This document shows, piece by piece, positions 16,811 to 25,258 of a stretch of 41,701 nucleotides of DNA. The stretch's first letter is position 1. Each line of letters begins with the position of its first letter. A program made the position numbers and the translations under genes. Origin of the DNA: Phycisphaerales bacterium (GTDB lineage: Bacteria > Planctomycetota > Phycisphaerae > Phycisphaerales > SM1A02); contig SIAB01000003.1 of assembly GCA_009692015.1 (NCBI GenBank), positions 1-41,701 on the forward strand. The letters run 5' to 3'. The notes beneath the pieces are model-generated. The model did no database searches. It worked only from the letters and a program-made list of their open reading frames with translations, and was not told the DNA's origin.

Positions 16811-17487
16811 TTGGGAGAGTCTCCCGCACCGCCGCCCGCGAATTCATCGGTGAAGCGCACGCGCACCTTCACCGCCTGGCCACGAGCCGCCGAAAAAATG
16901 CCTGTGCAGAATTCCTCGGTCGCACGGCGCGCTTCGATGCGCACATCGGCGAGGGCGGCCTTGCTCGCGGCGACCACGAGCACGTTTGCGCGAATAGTTA
17001 CCTTCAACCTGTCGATGGCTTTCGCGTCTCCGGTGAAGTGACCTCCCCAGTCGTTGTCGACCATCGTCTTGATCTTCGCTGGATCGCTCTGCACTTCAAC
17101 GATCTTCTCATTCACGATCGGTGGCGGCGCGGTCACGACGATCACAGCGTCGAGTTCTTGTGCCGTCCAGTTGCCATCGGCGGGAATGATGTACTGCGCG
17201 CGATTGCCAGAAACTGCGAGCCAGATGTGCTTTGTGCCAACCTGAAGCGAGTAACCGAACGCCCCAATCAATGCTGGATCGTCACACTGAATGTTCGTGT
17301 CGACCTCGCGCCAGCCAACGAGCAGTCCGCCCTGTGATTGAAGGTCTCCGAGCGCGCTGGTCAATGTGACGACCGGTGTCGGAGCTGGGCTCGGACCAAA
17401 CACGTCCATCGCGCGCCACACCACAAGTGTTGCCGCAAGAATGGCAGTGATTACAACCGCCGCACATCCAGGTTTGAGCCACTTCAA
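16807..17487 (-). CDS. Single-pass membrane protein, DUF4230-like layout, unknown function
   Basis: This 226-residue protein has one N-terminal membrane helix (about 8-26), a Pro-rich linker and an exported domain. The order of features (VIVVTAPPPIVNEKI in the middle and a late helix, ARRATEEFCTGIFSAARG, followed by a VKVRVRF strand) resembles DUF4230 proteins. I am not sure of that family. It overlaps both neighbours by 4 bp, so it is translated between leucine dehydrogenase and gamma-glutamyltransferase. Why a surface-exposed protein sits there is not clear. Confidence 0.65.
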   Translation of the reverse strand: MKWLKPGCAAVVITAILAATLVVWRAMDVFGPSPAPTPVVTLTSALGDLQSQGGLLVGWREVDTNIQCDDPALIGAFGYSLQVGTKHIWLAVSGNRAQYIIPADGNWTAQELDAVIVVTAPPPIVNEKIVEVQSDPAKIKTMVDNDWGGHFTGDAKAIDRLKVTIRANVLVVAASKAALADVRIEARRATEEFCTGIFSAARGQAVKVRVRFTDEFAGGGAGDSPK

Positions 17488-18563
17488 CGAGCGTGAGCAA
17501 TCTGCGCAGACGTGCTCTGCCGCGCCGCGTCGATTCGTCGTCGCGCATACGAGATCGCCGCATCGGACGTGCTCGCCGCATTGACCGACTCGCGCAGAAC
17601 GGTGAGCATCGTCTCTTCGATCGCCGCGACCTTCTGGTCGATGACCTGCTCGGTCATTCCCAGATGCAGTCCGCCGAGGCGAATGAGTCCGCCAGCGTTT
17701 GCGATGAAGTCAGGCGCGTACAGAATGCCTCGCTGCTTGAGAAGTGCGCCATCCTCGGTTGGGTTGAGCAACTGATTGTTGGCTGTTCCACAGATGATTT
17801 CGCAGTGCATGTTTGAGATCGTGCTGTGATCGAGCATGCCACCCATGGCGCATGGCGCGATCATGTCGAGCTTCTCAGTAAAGAGGTTGAGATCGTTTCC
17901 AAGAGCTACACAGCCGAGTTCTTCGACCGCGCGCTTCATTGATGGCACGTGCACATCGGTCACCATGACCGCAGCACCCGCAGAACGCAAGAGCTTCGCG
18001 AGTTTGAATCCAGTTGCGCCGCATCCCTGAACTCCAACCGAGATGCTCGAGAAGTCGACCTTTCGGCCGAGTTGGCGCAAACACGCCTTCATCGAGTTGA
18101 AGCATCCCAGAGCGGTCCAAGGGCTTGGATCGCCGCCGTGTGAGACGGCCTCGCCGCCCATGATGTGCCGACATTCCTGCGCCATCCAATCGCAGAATTG
18201 AGGGCTGACGCCAACGTCTTCTGCAGCGATATAGGTGCCGCCGTGGCTCTCGACGAAGCGACCCATCGCACGACCCTGCGCTTCGGTGGGTTGTTCGCCA
18301 GCGCGTGGCAACAGAATGATGCTCTTTCCGCCGCCGAGCGCGAGGTCGGCCGCCGCAGCCTTGTATGTCATTCCTTCGGAGAGGCGCAGAACGTCAAAGA
18401 GTGCATCGCTCTCAGAAACGTAGTGAAAGCGCCGCGTGCCACCGAGCGCATTGCCCAGAACAGTCGAGTGGATCGCAATCACAGCGCGCAAACCCGTCGC
18501 TGGATCATTGAGGAAAGAGATGCGTTCGTGACCGTGCTTGACCATGCTTTCGAGAACCTGCAT
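17484..18563 (-). CDS. Leucine/valine dehydrogenase (Glu/Leu/Phe/Val family)
   Basis: This 359-residue NAD-dependent amino acid dehydrogenase has Lys68 (MTYKAAAADL) and the catalytic Lys80 (ALGGGKSIIL) at the classical leucine dehydrogenase positions. It also has the GVQGCGATGFKLAKLL Rossmann motif near 182-197 and the C-terminal PDFIANAGGLI. It deaminates leucine, valine or isoleucine to the 2-oxoacid, the substrate of the complex encoded 2.4 kb downstream. The start has GGAG 8 nt upstream. The 124-bp upstream gap holds a possible promoter. It overlaps the next gene by 4 bp. Confidence 0.9.
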   Translation of the reverse strand: MQVLESMVKHGHERISFLNDPATGLRAVIAIHSTVLGNALGGTRRFHYVSESDALFDVLRLSEGMTYKAAAADLALGGGKSIILLPRAGEQPTEAQGRAMGRFVESHGGTYIAAEDVGVSPQFCDWMAQECRHIMGGEAVSHGGDPSPWTALGCFNSMKACLRQLGRKVDFSSISVGVQGCGATGFKLAKLLRSAGAAVMVTDVHVPSMKRAVEELGCVALGNDLNLFTEKLDMIAPCAMGGMLDHSTISNMHCEIICGTANNQLLNPTEDGALLKQRGILYAPDFIANAGGLIRLGGLHLGMTEQVIDQKVAAIEETMLTVLRESVNAASTSDAAISYARRRIDAARQSTSAQIAHAR

Positions 18564-18610
18564 TGAGAACTCCGTGAGTTTTGTCAGAAGATGATGAGAG
18601 ACGAGCGGAG

Positions 18611-18637
18611 GCTATACGAGTGCGTCGATCTAACCAA
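18611..18637 (-). promoter_or_regulatory. Possible promoter of the leucine dehydrogenase unit
   Basis: TTGGTT (18632-18637) and TATAGC (18611-18616) are 15 bp apart on the minus strand, in the 124-bp gap between the acyl-CoA dehydrogenase stop and the leucine dehydrogenase start. The spacing is short. The leader would be about 40 nt and contains a ribosome site, unlike most starts here. Confidence 0.3.
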
Positions 18638-18687
18638 ACTATGCCGGGCCAATTGAGTTGTCGCACAACAGTGGACGAATCTCGTAA

Positions 18688-20622
18688 TCAAACTTTCGCA
18701 CCCGAAAAGGTGCTGCCAGAGCCGAACTGTTTGATGCCCTGAGCCACCATGGGATGACCAGTGCCGCGGGCCGCCATGACTGGCGTGCTCTCAGGAATCG
18801 AATACTGGGCGTTGCTCAATCCATCGGCCTGATCGAGCACAGAGTCGGCACAGGTGCGGGCGTTGGCGTCGATGTTCCAGCGCAAACCGCGCACAGCTTC
18901 GTCAATGTTCGCGCTGGCAATTGCGCAGAGGTGGTCGACCACCACGAGCTCATGCGCAAGTTCCTTTCCGGCGAGTCCGGCGCGAAGGCGAGCGTCACAC
19001 TTGCTCAGCGTGCAGGCGATGGCATGAATCCACAACGCAGAGTTTGAGAGGCGGGCCTGAATGAACTGGTTAGTGATCAGTCCTTCTTCGTGCTCCTTGA
19101 ACATCATCTTGACGTTGTACGAGTGGTCGCGAATGCGAAACATCAATTCCTGCGCGTAGCGATGAAGCTTGGGATGGATGTTCTCGAAGCGCGGAACCGA
19201 GCGCCGCATTCCTAGGAAGAGTTCACCACCGATGCGGGCTGCGGCCCCGAATTGTTTGAATGGCTTGGCCTTGATTTGCAGCATCCACTCGCCGAGTTGC
19301 TTCGATCCATAGGCAAAGATGAATGAGTGCATCACCTCGTTGGCTCCCTCGACAATCGTGTTGATGCGCGAGTCACGCCAGATGCGTTCGATGTTGTTCT
19401 CGGTCATGTACGACTCGCCGCCGAGAATCTGCATGGCATCATCGACGGTGCGGAATCCATATTCACTACAAAACACCTTGCACATGGCAGTTTCGAGCAT
19501 GATGTCTTCGTCGCTGCGATCGAGAAAGCCGGTGGTCATGTAGAGCATCGCGTCCATCGCGTAGACGTACGCGGCACTGCGGGCGAGACGTTCTTTGACT
19601 AAATCGAATTCACCAAGATTGCGGTCGAATTGAAAGCGATACTTCGCCCACTTGGTCGCTTGTTCGAAGGCGTACTTCGCGCCACCGATCATTCCGGCCG
19701 AAAGTGTGCAACGACCGTAGTTGAGGCAGGTCAGTGCGACGATGAGGCCGCGCCCCTCTTTCGAGAGCAGGTTTTCGCGCGGGACCTTCACGTTGGTGAG
19801 TCGAATGCGCGCCTGCCACGTGCCACGAATGCCGCACTTGGCGCGGTTGCGGCTGAAGATCTCGATGCCCGGCATGTCAGGAGTGCAGATGAGCGCGGTG
19901 ACACCATCTTTGACCTTTCCAGTCTTGGGATCGGTCAGCTTCTGCTTGCACATCACCGTGAAGAGTCCGCTGAGTGCCGCCGAGGTCGCCCATTTCTTCT
20001 CGCCGTTGAGGATGTAGTTGGTGCCGTCCTCACTAACTTCGCAGCGGGTTTCTTGACCGCCCGCATCGCAGCCGACATTTGGTTCGCTCAGGCAGAAAGC
20101 GCTTAGCGTGTTGGCCGCCATGCGCGGCAAATACTTCGCCTTCTGGGCATCGTTGCCGAACAACATGAGGGCACGGCATCCAATCGATTGATGGGCCGAG
20201 ACGAGCACGGCGGTCGAGCCACAGGTGCGACCGATGCGCTCGAGGACGCGGTTGTAACTCGTGATGCCGAATCCGCCACCACCGTGTTGCGCCGAGATGG
20301 TCATGCCGAGCACGCCGAGATCGAAGAGGCGGGTGATGACCCAGTCTGGAATGTGTTGGTCTTGATCGATCTCGTGGGTCGGATGTTCGGTCGTGAGATA
20401 GTGATCGAGCTTGGTGAGCAGGGCAGCGCAACGCACCGTCTCTGCGGGCGCGATCGTTGGGTATGGAAAGAGCAGATCTTCGCGAAAATTGCCCCAGAAG
20501 AAGTTCTTTACCGCACCCATCGTGGACGGATCTGGACCGAGCATCTCTTGCGCTGCCTCGATTTGTTTGCGGTCTTTATCAGAGACATTCTTGAGACTGT
20601 CGGCAATGTTTGTGCTGCTCAT
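18688..20622 (-). CDS. Acyl-CoA dehydrogenase, long form (VLCAD/ACAD9-like)
   Basis: This 644-residue flavoprotein dehydrogenase is longer than the usual 380-residue form. The core has AFCLSEPNVGCDAGG near 186-200, KKWATSAALSG near 220 and the catalytic Glu in IVEGANEVM near 425. About 200 C-terminal residues resemble the extra helical domain of VLCAD/ACAD9 enzymes. It oxidises an acyl-CoA to the 2-enoyl-CoA. The context (crotonases upstream, leucine dehydrogenase downstream) fits branched or fatty acyl-CoA, but chain length cannot be read from the sequence. The ORF stays open to 20844; homology begins at MSSTN, so 20622 is the start. TATCTT lies 10 nt before it. Confidence 0.88.
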   Translation of the reverse strand: MSSTNIADSLKNVSDKDRKQIEAAQEMLGPDPSTMGAVKNFFWGNFREDLLFPYPTIAPAETVRCAALLTKLDHYLTTEHPTHEIDQDQHIPDWVITRLFDLGVLGMTISAQHGGGGFGITSYNRVLERIGRTCGSTAVLVSAHQSIGCRALMLFGNDAQKAKYLPRMAANTLSAFCLSEPNVGCDAGGQETRCEVSEDGTNYILNGEKKWATSAALSGLFTVMCKQKLTDPKTGKVKDGVTALICTPDMPGIEIFSRNRAKCGIRGTWQARIRLTNVKVPRENLLSKEGRGLIVALTCLNYGRCTLSAGMIGGAKYAFEQATKWAKYRFQFDRNLGEFDLVKERLARSAAYVYAMDAMLYMTTGFLDRSDEDIMLETAMCKVFCSEYGFRTVDDAMQILGGESYMTENNIERIWRDSRINTIVEGANEVMHSFIFAYGSKQLGEWMLQIKAKPFKQFGAAARIGGELFLGMRRSVPRFENIHPKLHRYAQELMFRIRDHSYNVKMMFKEHEEGLITNQFIQARLSNSALWIHAIACTLSKCDARLRAGLAGKELAHELVVVDHLCAIASANIDEAVRGLRWNIDANARTCADSVLDQADGLSNAQYSIPESTPVMAARGTGHPMVAQGIKQFGSGSTFSGAKV

Positions 20623-20632
20623 GGGTTTTCGC

Positions 20633-20638
20633 AAGATA
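20633..20638 (-). promoter_or_regulatory. -10-like box before acyl-CoA dehydrogenase
   Basis: TATCTT lies 10 nt before the ATG at 20622, with no ribosome site between. The leader would be only a few nucleotides. Confidence 0.35.
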
Positions 20639-20680
20639 CAGGCAATGCTCCCCGTTGCCGCGCGTGATTGAAACGAAGAG

Positions 20681-21553
20681 TTATGAGGTGGGCTTGAGAA
20701 ACTGAGCCAGTTTCTCGCGCGCTTGAGGAGTGTGACGCAGCGCCACGAGGTGGGCGCGTTCTGCTGCGATGGCGCTGGTCCATCCACTGCGTGCTCCGAT
20801 GGCGACGCAATCGAGCACTGCCTCGGCGGCGAGAGTCGAGGCAAGTTCGCCGCGGGCGCGGCGGAGGGCGGCGCTCACTTCGGTAGCAGTCGAAGGTGAG
20901 ATTGCTCGCGGCTGGCTTAGCGGCCCTGTTCTGGGATGGTCTTTCAACCATGCCACTGCCACAGGGAGTGCTTCACTCGGCGATGGCGCAGTGGCGTCGA
21001 AGAGTCCAGCGGGAGTCTCGGTGACCAAGTTAGTGCGCCCTGTTGCTGTTTGGAGAATCGCATCAAGCGCATCAATGCGCGCGGGCAACATCTGCGTGCC
21101 GCCCCATCCTGGACAGATTCCAAGCGAACACTCTGGCAATCCGATGCGCCAAGGTTTGTCGCTCGCGGCGGGCACCACTGCGACTATTGCGTCGCAGTGC
21201 ATGGCGAGTTCGAGTCCGCCGCCCAGCGCTGCGCGGTGCACGAGCGCCACAGTTGGACAGGCGATGGTGTGAAGTCGCGCAAACGCGTCTGCTCCGAGTT
21301 CGAGATAACGGTGGAGCGCGTCGTCATCGAGCGCATCGATCTCAGCAAGGTCGGCACCCGCCACAAAGACGCGCTCACTCGCCGAACGCACAACGACTCC
21401 CGAGGGCTTCGTCGCAGCGACAGCATCGAGCGTCGCGGCAATCTCGGCGATCAACCAGCCATCGAGCACTACAACTCCGCCGCGCGGTTTGGATGGGTTT
21501 GCGATTAGCGAGACTGCGACGATGCCATCGCCCAATGGTTCAACTGGAAGCAT
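20681..21553 (-). CDS. Enoyl-CoA hydratase/isomerase, FadB N-domain-like
   Basis: This 290-residue crotonase-fold protein has the oxyanion motif VFVAGADLAEI near 62-72, then ALGGGLELAMHCD and GLPECSLGICPGWGG. Both acidic residues used for hydration (Glu in GGGLELA and Glu in LPECS) are present, so it is probably a true 2-enoyl-CoA hydratase. The sequence style resembles the hydratase domain of FadB/FadJ, but no 3-hydroxyacyl-CoA dehydrogenase domain follows. It starts 2 bp after the stop of the next crotonase gene, so the two are co-translated. It is followed by the acyl-CoA dehydrogenase 58 bp away. Confidence 0.87.
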   Translation of the reverse strand: MLPVEPLGDGIVAVSLIANPSKPRGGVVVLDGWLIAEIAATLDAVAATKPSGVVVRSASERVFVAGADLAEIDALDDDALHRYLELGADAFARLHTIACPTVALVHRAALGGGLELAMHCDAIVAVVPAASDKPWRIGLPECSLGICPGWGGTQMLPARIDALDAILQTATGRTNLVTETPAGLFDATAPSPSEALPVAVAWLKDHPRTGPLSQPRAISPSTATEVSAALRRARGELASTLAAEAVLDCVAIGARSGWTSAIAAERAHLVALRHTPQAREKLAQFLKPTS

Positions 21554-21555
21554 GC

Positions 21556-22344
21556 TTACCTCGTGGCAGTTGGCGGGGTAGAAATTGCCTGAAAATGGCG
21601 CGAAAGATGGGCTTGGGCCTCGGGACCCGCGATGACCTTGGCCGAGAGTTCGGCAGCCTCGCGGGCGATGCGGGCATCGTTTGAACCATCGAGTTCATTC
21701 AACATGCGCTTCGTGCACGCGAGGGCGTGCGGGCCGCCAGTCATCAACCGCGCGACTAGTTCAGCGGTGGTGCTCTCGAGTTGATCGCGCGCAACACAGT
21801 GGGTGACGAGTCCGCGATTGAACGCCTCGTCGCCGCGCATCGTTCCGCCAGCGAGCAGCATGGCGCGGGCGGGTCCTGCGCCGATCTTCTTGACGAGCCA
21901 CGGAGCAACTACGGCGGGGCAGACTCCAAGATCAACCTCGGGATAACCGAGCTTCGCCTCAGGATGCGTCACCGCGAAATCGCAGACGACAACGAGCCCG
22001 CATCCTCCACCGATGGCCGCTCCTTGCACCCGCGCGATTGTCGGAACTGGAAGTTGCCGCAGCGCAAGCAGCGCCATCGAGAGTTGCTGCAACATGCCAC
22101 CCATGCGCAGCGCATCATGCAGCACAGCTTTGAGGTCCACGCCAGCACAGAACGACTTGCCTTCACCCGCGATCACAACGACGCGCACCTCGTGGGGCGC
22201 ACTCGTGATGCGCGCCGATACTTGCGCGATCGTGCTCGCCAGGGCGTGAATCAGCTCGAAACTCAGCGCATTGCGGGCGTCCGTGCGGCGCAGCGTGATC
22301 GTTGCGCAACCCTGTTCGATCGAGAGATGTACGAGTTCATCCAT
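21556..22344 (-). CDS. Enoyl-CoA hydratase/isomerase, methylglutaconyl-CoA hydratase-like
   Basis: This 262-residue crotonase has KSFCAGVDLKAVL near 62-74, AAIGGGCGLVVVCDFAV near 108-125 and GYPEVDLGVCPAVVAPWLVKKIG near 132-155. The first hydratase Glu is replaced by Gly in GGGCGLV while the second (PEVDLG) remains. The PAVVAP pattern is typical of methylglutaconyl-CoA hydratases (LiuC/AtuE group) of leucine breakdown, so that is the best guess. No 3-methylcrotonyl-CoA carboxylase is in the window. It lies 26 bp after the previous crotonase gene and 2 bp before the next. Confidence 0.84.
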   Translation of the reverse strand: MDELVHLSIEQGCATITLRRTDARNALSFELIHALASTIAQVSARITSAPHEVRVVVIAGEGKSFCAGVDLKAVLHDALRMGGMLQQLSMALLALRQLPVPTIARVQGAAIGGGCGLVVVCDFAVTHPEAKLGYPEVDLGVCPAVVAPWLVKKIGAGPARAMLLAGGTMRGDEAFNRGLVTHCVARDQLESTTAELVARLMTGGPHALACTKRMLNELDGSNDARIAREAAELSAKVIAGPEAQAHLSRHFQAISTPPTATR

Positions 22345-22353
22345 ATTGGTGAA

Positions 22354-22359
22354 AGGGTA
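22354..22359 (-). promoter_or_regulatory. -10-like box between crotonase genes
   Basis: TACCCT lies 9 nt before the ATG at 22344. It could be a weak internal promoter. Confidence 0.3.
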
Positions 22360-22370
22360 CGCAAACCATC

Positions 22371-23168
22371 TCAGGATGTTGCTTTACGGCGCTTCCAGAA
22401 GTCGGCGAGAAGTAGTCGTGATTCAGGCGCAGTGCAAAGTGCGGCCGTGGCCTCGGTCACACTGTCCGCGTGCGCGCCAAGCGATCCTGATGGATGGGTG
22501 CCATCCAATTCGTTGAGCCACAACTTTGTGGCGCGAAGGGCCACGGGCGATTTCACTGCGATGGCGCGGGCGAGGGCGGTGGCGGCAATCTCGAGCGCAT
22601 CCGCGTCGCACGCGAGCGTGTGCACGAGTCCGAGCGCCTGGGCGCGCTTCGCATCGACGACATCACTCGAGAGCGCGAGGGTGCGCGCGCTGCCACATCC
22701 GACAGTCGCCATCAGCGTGGGCAAACTCACTGCCGGCGAGAGACCGATGCGGTGCACGGGATACCCAAACGTCGCTTGCTCGCTCGCGCAGACAATGTCG
22801 CACGCCGCGACAATCGCGCATCCGCCGGCGAGTGCGGCCCCCTGCACCTGCGCGACCACGACTGCAGGCATGGCGCGAATGGCGCGTGTCAACGCTGAGA
22901 GGCGCCGGACGAATTGCGCAAGCGTCTGCTCGTTCTGCACGCACTCTTCAAGGTCGAATCCGCTGCAGAAGACCCGACCAGTCGCCCGCAAAAGCAAGAC
23001 GACAATCTCGTCGTGGCGGGCCAACGAATCGGCCTGTGCGATGGCGCGCTCAAGTTGCTCTAAAAGCCCACTTCCAAGCGCGTTTCGGCGACTCGGATCA
23101 TCGAGTGTGATCGTGCACAACTTGGCACACACGGCGGTGCGAACACGTTGTGATGCGGGGTCATCCAT
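22371..23168 (-). CDS. Enoyl-CoA hydratase/isomerase family protein lacking both usual catalytic Glu residues
   Basis: This 265-residue crotonase-fold protein has RVFCSGFDLEECV near 66-78, ALAGGCAIVAACDIV near 113-127 and TFGYPVHRIGLSPAVSLPTL near 134-153. Where hydratases have Glu in GGGxE and PExxLG, this one has Ala/Ile and Val/His (GYPVHR). It therefore may be an isomerase, hydrolase or thioester-binding relative rather than a hydratase. The start is ATG 23168, supported by GACAAT 6 nt upstream and a CTGACA -35. The ORF could extend to 23297, but that would cross the divergent promoter. It is the first gene of the minus-strand catabolic run. Confidence 0.84.
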   Translation of the reverse strand: MDDPASQRVRTAVCAKLCTITLDDPSRRNALGSGLLEQLERAIAQADSLARHDEIVVLLLRATGRVFCSGFDLEECVQNEQTLAQFVRRLSALTRAIRAMPAVVVAQVQGAALAGGCAIVAACDIVCASEQATFGYPVHRIGLSPAVSLPTLMATVGCGSARTLALSSDVVDAKRAQALGLVHTLACDADALEIAATALARAIAVKSPVALRATKLWLNELDGTHPSGSLGAHADSVTEATAALCTAPESRLLLADFWKRRKATS

Positions 23169-23174
23169 TTGTGC

Positions 23175-23204
23175 ATTGTCGCCTGACGCGACAGAGTGTG
23201 TCAG
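23175..23204 (-). promoter_or_regulatory. Promoter of the crotonase run
   Basis: CTGACA (23199-23204), an 18-bp spacer and GACAAT (23175-23180) precede the ATG at 23168 by 6 nt. This is the best complete promoter in the window. It overlaps the divergent promoter of the phosphatase operon. Confidence 0.55.
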
Positions 23205-23212
23205 GGTATTGT
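23183..23212 (+). promoter_or_regulatory. Promoter of the histidine phosphatase-mgtE operon
   Basis: CTGACG (23183-23188), an 18-bp spacer and TATTGT (23207-23212) precede the ATG at 23226 by 13 nt. Its -35 lies inside the opposite promoter. The two -35 boxes form an inverted repeat CCTGAC/GTCAGG. Confidence 0.5.
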
Positions 23213-23225
23213 CACAAGCAATCCC

Positions 23226-23819
23226 ATGCCGTCGCGCGCTCAACAAATCTGGCTCATTCGCCACGCCGAGACGGCGTGGAGTCGCGATGGTCGTCACACC
23301 GGTCGCACCGATATCGAGCTGACCGCGGCGGGTGAGAACGAGGCTGATCGACTCGCGGCGCGTGTTAGCGGCCAGTCATTTGCGCTTGTGCTGTCGAGTC
23401 CGCTCAAACGTGCGATGGACACTGCGCGCCGATGTGGAGTTGGCGCGGCGGCGCAGCCAGAGAACACTCTTCTTGAGTGGGACTACGGAGATTTTGAAGG
23501 GCTCACCTCTGCGCAGATCGCGCAGACCCATCCTCACTGGGATCTGTGGCGGGATGGCTGCCCTCATGGCGAAACACTGGCGGCAGTCGCGGCACGCGCT
23601 GAAGCGGTGATCACGCGGTGCATCGCAACGCAAGGAAACGTGTTGCTCTTTTCGCACGGGCACATGAGTCGCATGTTGGCTGCAATGTGGTTGCAATTGC
23701 CGCCGTCGCGCGGTCGCAGCTTTGGTACGAAGGCTGGTTCAGTCAATATCTTTGGATGGGAGCACGGCAATCGTGTGCTCTGGCAGTGGGATAGCGTCGC
23801 CACACTCGAAGGACATTAA
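23226..23819 (+). CDS. Histidine phosphatase family protein (phosphoglycerate mutase-like)
   Basis: This 197-residue protein has the catalytic RHG-type motif LIRHAETAW near residues 9-17 (phospho-histidine His12), SSPLKRAMDTA near 57-67, the acid Glu in EWDYGDFEG and the second His in LFSHGHMSRML near 142-152. It is a 2H-phosphatase. The substrate could be a small phosphate ester or the alpha-ribazole/phosphoglycerate type and cannot be told here. ATG 23226 is chosen over an in-frame GTG at 23196, which lies within the promoter. The TAA stop overlaps the mgtE ATG by 1 bp. Confidence 0.88.
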   Translation: MPSRAQQIWLIRHAETAWSRDGRHTGRTDIELTAAGENEADRLAARVSGQSFALVLSSPLKRAMDTARRCGVGAAAQPENTLLEWDYGDFEGLTSAQIAQTHPHWDLWRDGCPHGETLAAVAARAEAVITRCIATQGNVLLFSHGHMSRMLAAMWLQLPPSRGRSFGTKAGSVNIFGWEHGNRVLWQWDSVATLEGH

Positions 23820-25258
23820 TGAGCACGCCGCACGACCACAACGAAGAACACGCCCTGGTGCGACCAGAAGCGACTCTGCTGAGCGACCCACTTATCGATA
23901 CGCCTGAGGATGTTCGCGTTGACACGCTCATTGAAGATGACGCGCCCATCGCGGCGATTGCGGACGCTGTTGAACAACAAGAAGCTCCCGATGCGGCTGA
24001 GACGCTCGAGACACTCTCACAAGACGAAGCGTCGGACGTGCTGGGCGAGATGCAAATCGACGCGGCTGCGGATGCGCTGAGCCACATGGCGACCCCGCTC
24101 GCGGTGAGCGTGATCGAAGACCTGATTGAAGAGGATCCCGCCTACGCAGGTCGTGTGCTTGGCGAGATGGCTCCCGACGATGCAACTGACTTGTTGCAGG
24201 CTTTGCCAAAGCGCGACCGCGATCGATTGCTCGCAGCGATGGCCACCGGAGCAGCCTTGCGCGTGCGCGAACTGCTGGTCTATCCCAGAGAGTGCGCGGG
24301 AGGAATCATGACGACGCAGTATCTCTCGGTGCGCGAGCACGAGACAGTCGTCGAAGCGATCGAGCACATTCGCCGCGGTGAACCGATCGAGAGCGCGCAA
24401 CAAGCCTTTGTCACTGACCGCAAGGGGCGGCTGAAGGGAGTCATCGGACTTCGCAAGTTGCTGGTTTCGCGGGCCAACGACTGCATTGGCGACATTTGCG
24501 AGCGGCGCATCGATGCGGTGCAACCAGAGATCGACCGCGAACTGCTGGCGCGCGAGTTTGAGCGTTACGACTACCTCGAATTGCCAGTCGTCGACAAAGA
24601 TCAGCGACTGCTCGGCATCGTGACCGTCGACGACGTGATCGACATCATTCGCGCCGAGGGCACCGAAGACGCGCAGCGGATGGTGGGTGCAGGAAAGGAA
24701 GAGGGTGTCTATTCGAGCGTTGTGCAGAAAATGCGCGGACGATTTCCGTGGCTCATCGTCAATCTCTTCACGAGCGCCATCGCCGCTCTGGTCGTATTGC
24801 AATTCGAAGTCATCATCACAGAGATCGCATTGCTCGCGGTGCTCATGCCGCTGATCGCCAACCAATCAGGAAACGCTGGACAACAATCACTCGCAGTCAC
24901 CCTGCGAGGCATCGTGCTCGATCACATTCGTCCGCAGCGATCACTCGGTCACATTCGCCGCGAACTGACGGTCGGTGTGCTCAACGGATTACTCTGTGGA
25001 TTGGCGGTTGGCACAGTTGTCGCAGCCATCAAGATGAGCACGGGTGGCAGTTGGCACATTGGATTGGTCATCGCCCTCAGCATGATGATCACGCTGGCCA
25101 TCGGCTGTGGAACGGGCAGCGCAATGCCGCTCATCGTGCGACGATTTGGCTTTGATCCTGCGACGGCTTCGACCATTTTCTTGACGATGGTGACCGACAG
25201 TATGAGCTTCTTCATCTTTCTCGGACTCGCGACACTCTTCTCGAAATGGATTATCTAA
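23819..25258 (+). CDS. mgtE: Magnesium transporter MgtE
   Basis: This 479-residue protein has the complete MgtE layout: an acidic N domain with superhelical repeats (about 35-165), a CBS pair (about 167-290; MTTQYLSV, GVIGLRKLL, GIVTVDDVIDII), a plug helix and five membrane helices (about 320-479). The pore loop reads PLIANQSGNAGQQS, with Ser where most relatives have the first Gly of GGNAG. The late DxxS/T site (TMVTDSMSFF) with the pore Asp is present. It lets magnesium into the cell and is gated by cytoplasmic Mg binding to the N and CBS domains. The start overlaps the phosphatase stop by one base and its end overlaps the next gene by 13 bp. Confidence 0.93.
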   Translation: MSTPHDHNEEHALVRPEATLLSDPLIDTPEDVRVDTLIEDDAPIAAIADAVEQQEAPDAAETLETLSQDEASDVLGEMQIDAAADALSHMATPLAVSVIEDLIEEDPAYAGRVLGEMAPDDATDLLQALPKRDRDRLLAAMATGAALRVRELLVYPRECAGGIMTTQYLSVREHETVVEAIEHIRRGEPIESAQQAFVTDRKGRLKGVIGLRKLLVSRANDCIGDICERRIDAVQPEIDRELLAREFERYDYLELPVVDKDQRLLGIVTVDDVIDIIRAEGTEDAQRMVGAGKEEGVYSSVVQKMRGRFPWLIVNLFTSAIAALVVLQFEVIITEIALLAVLMPLIANQSGNAGQQSLAVTLRGIVLDHIRPQRSLGHIRRELTVGVLNGLLCGLAVGTVVAAIKMSTGGSWHIGLVIALSMMITLAIGCGTGSAMPLIVRRFGFDPATASTIFLTMVTDSMSFFIFLGLATLFSKWII

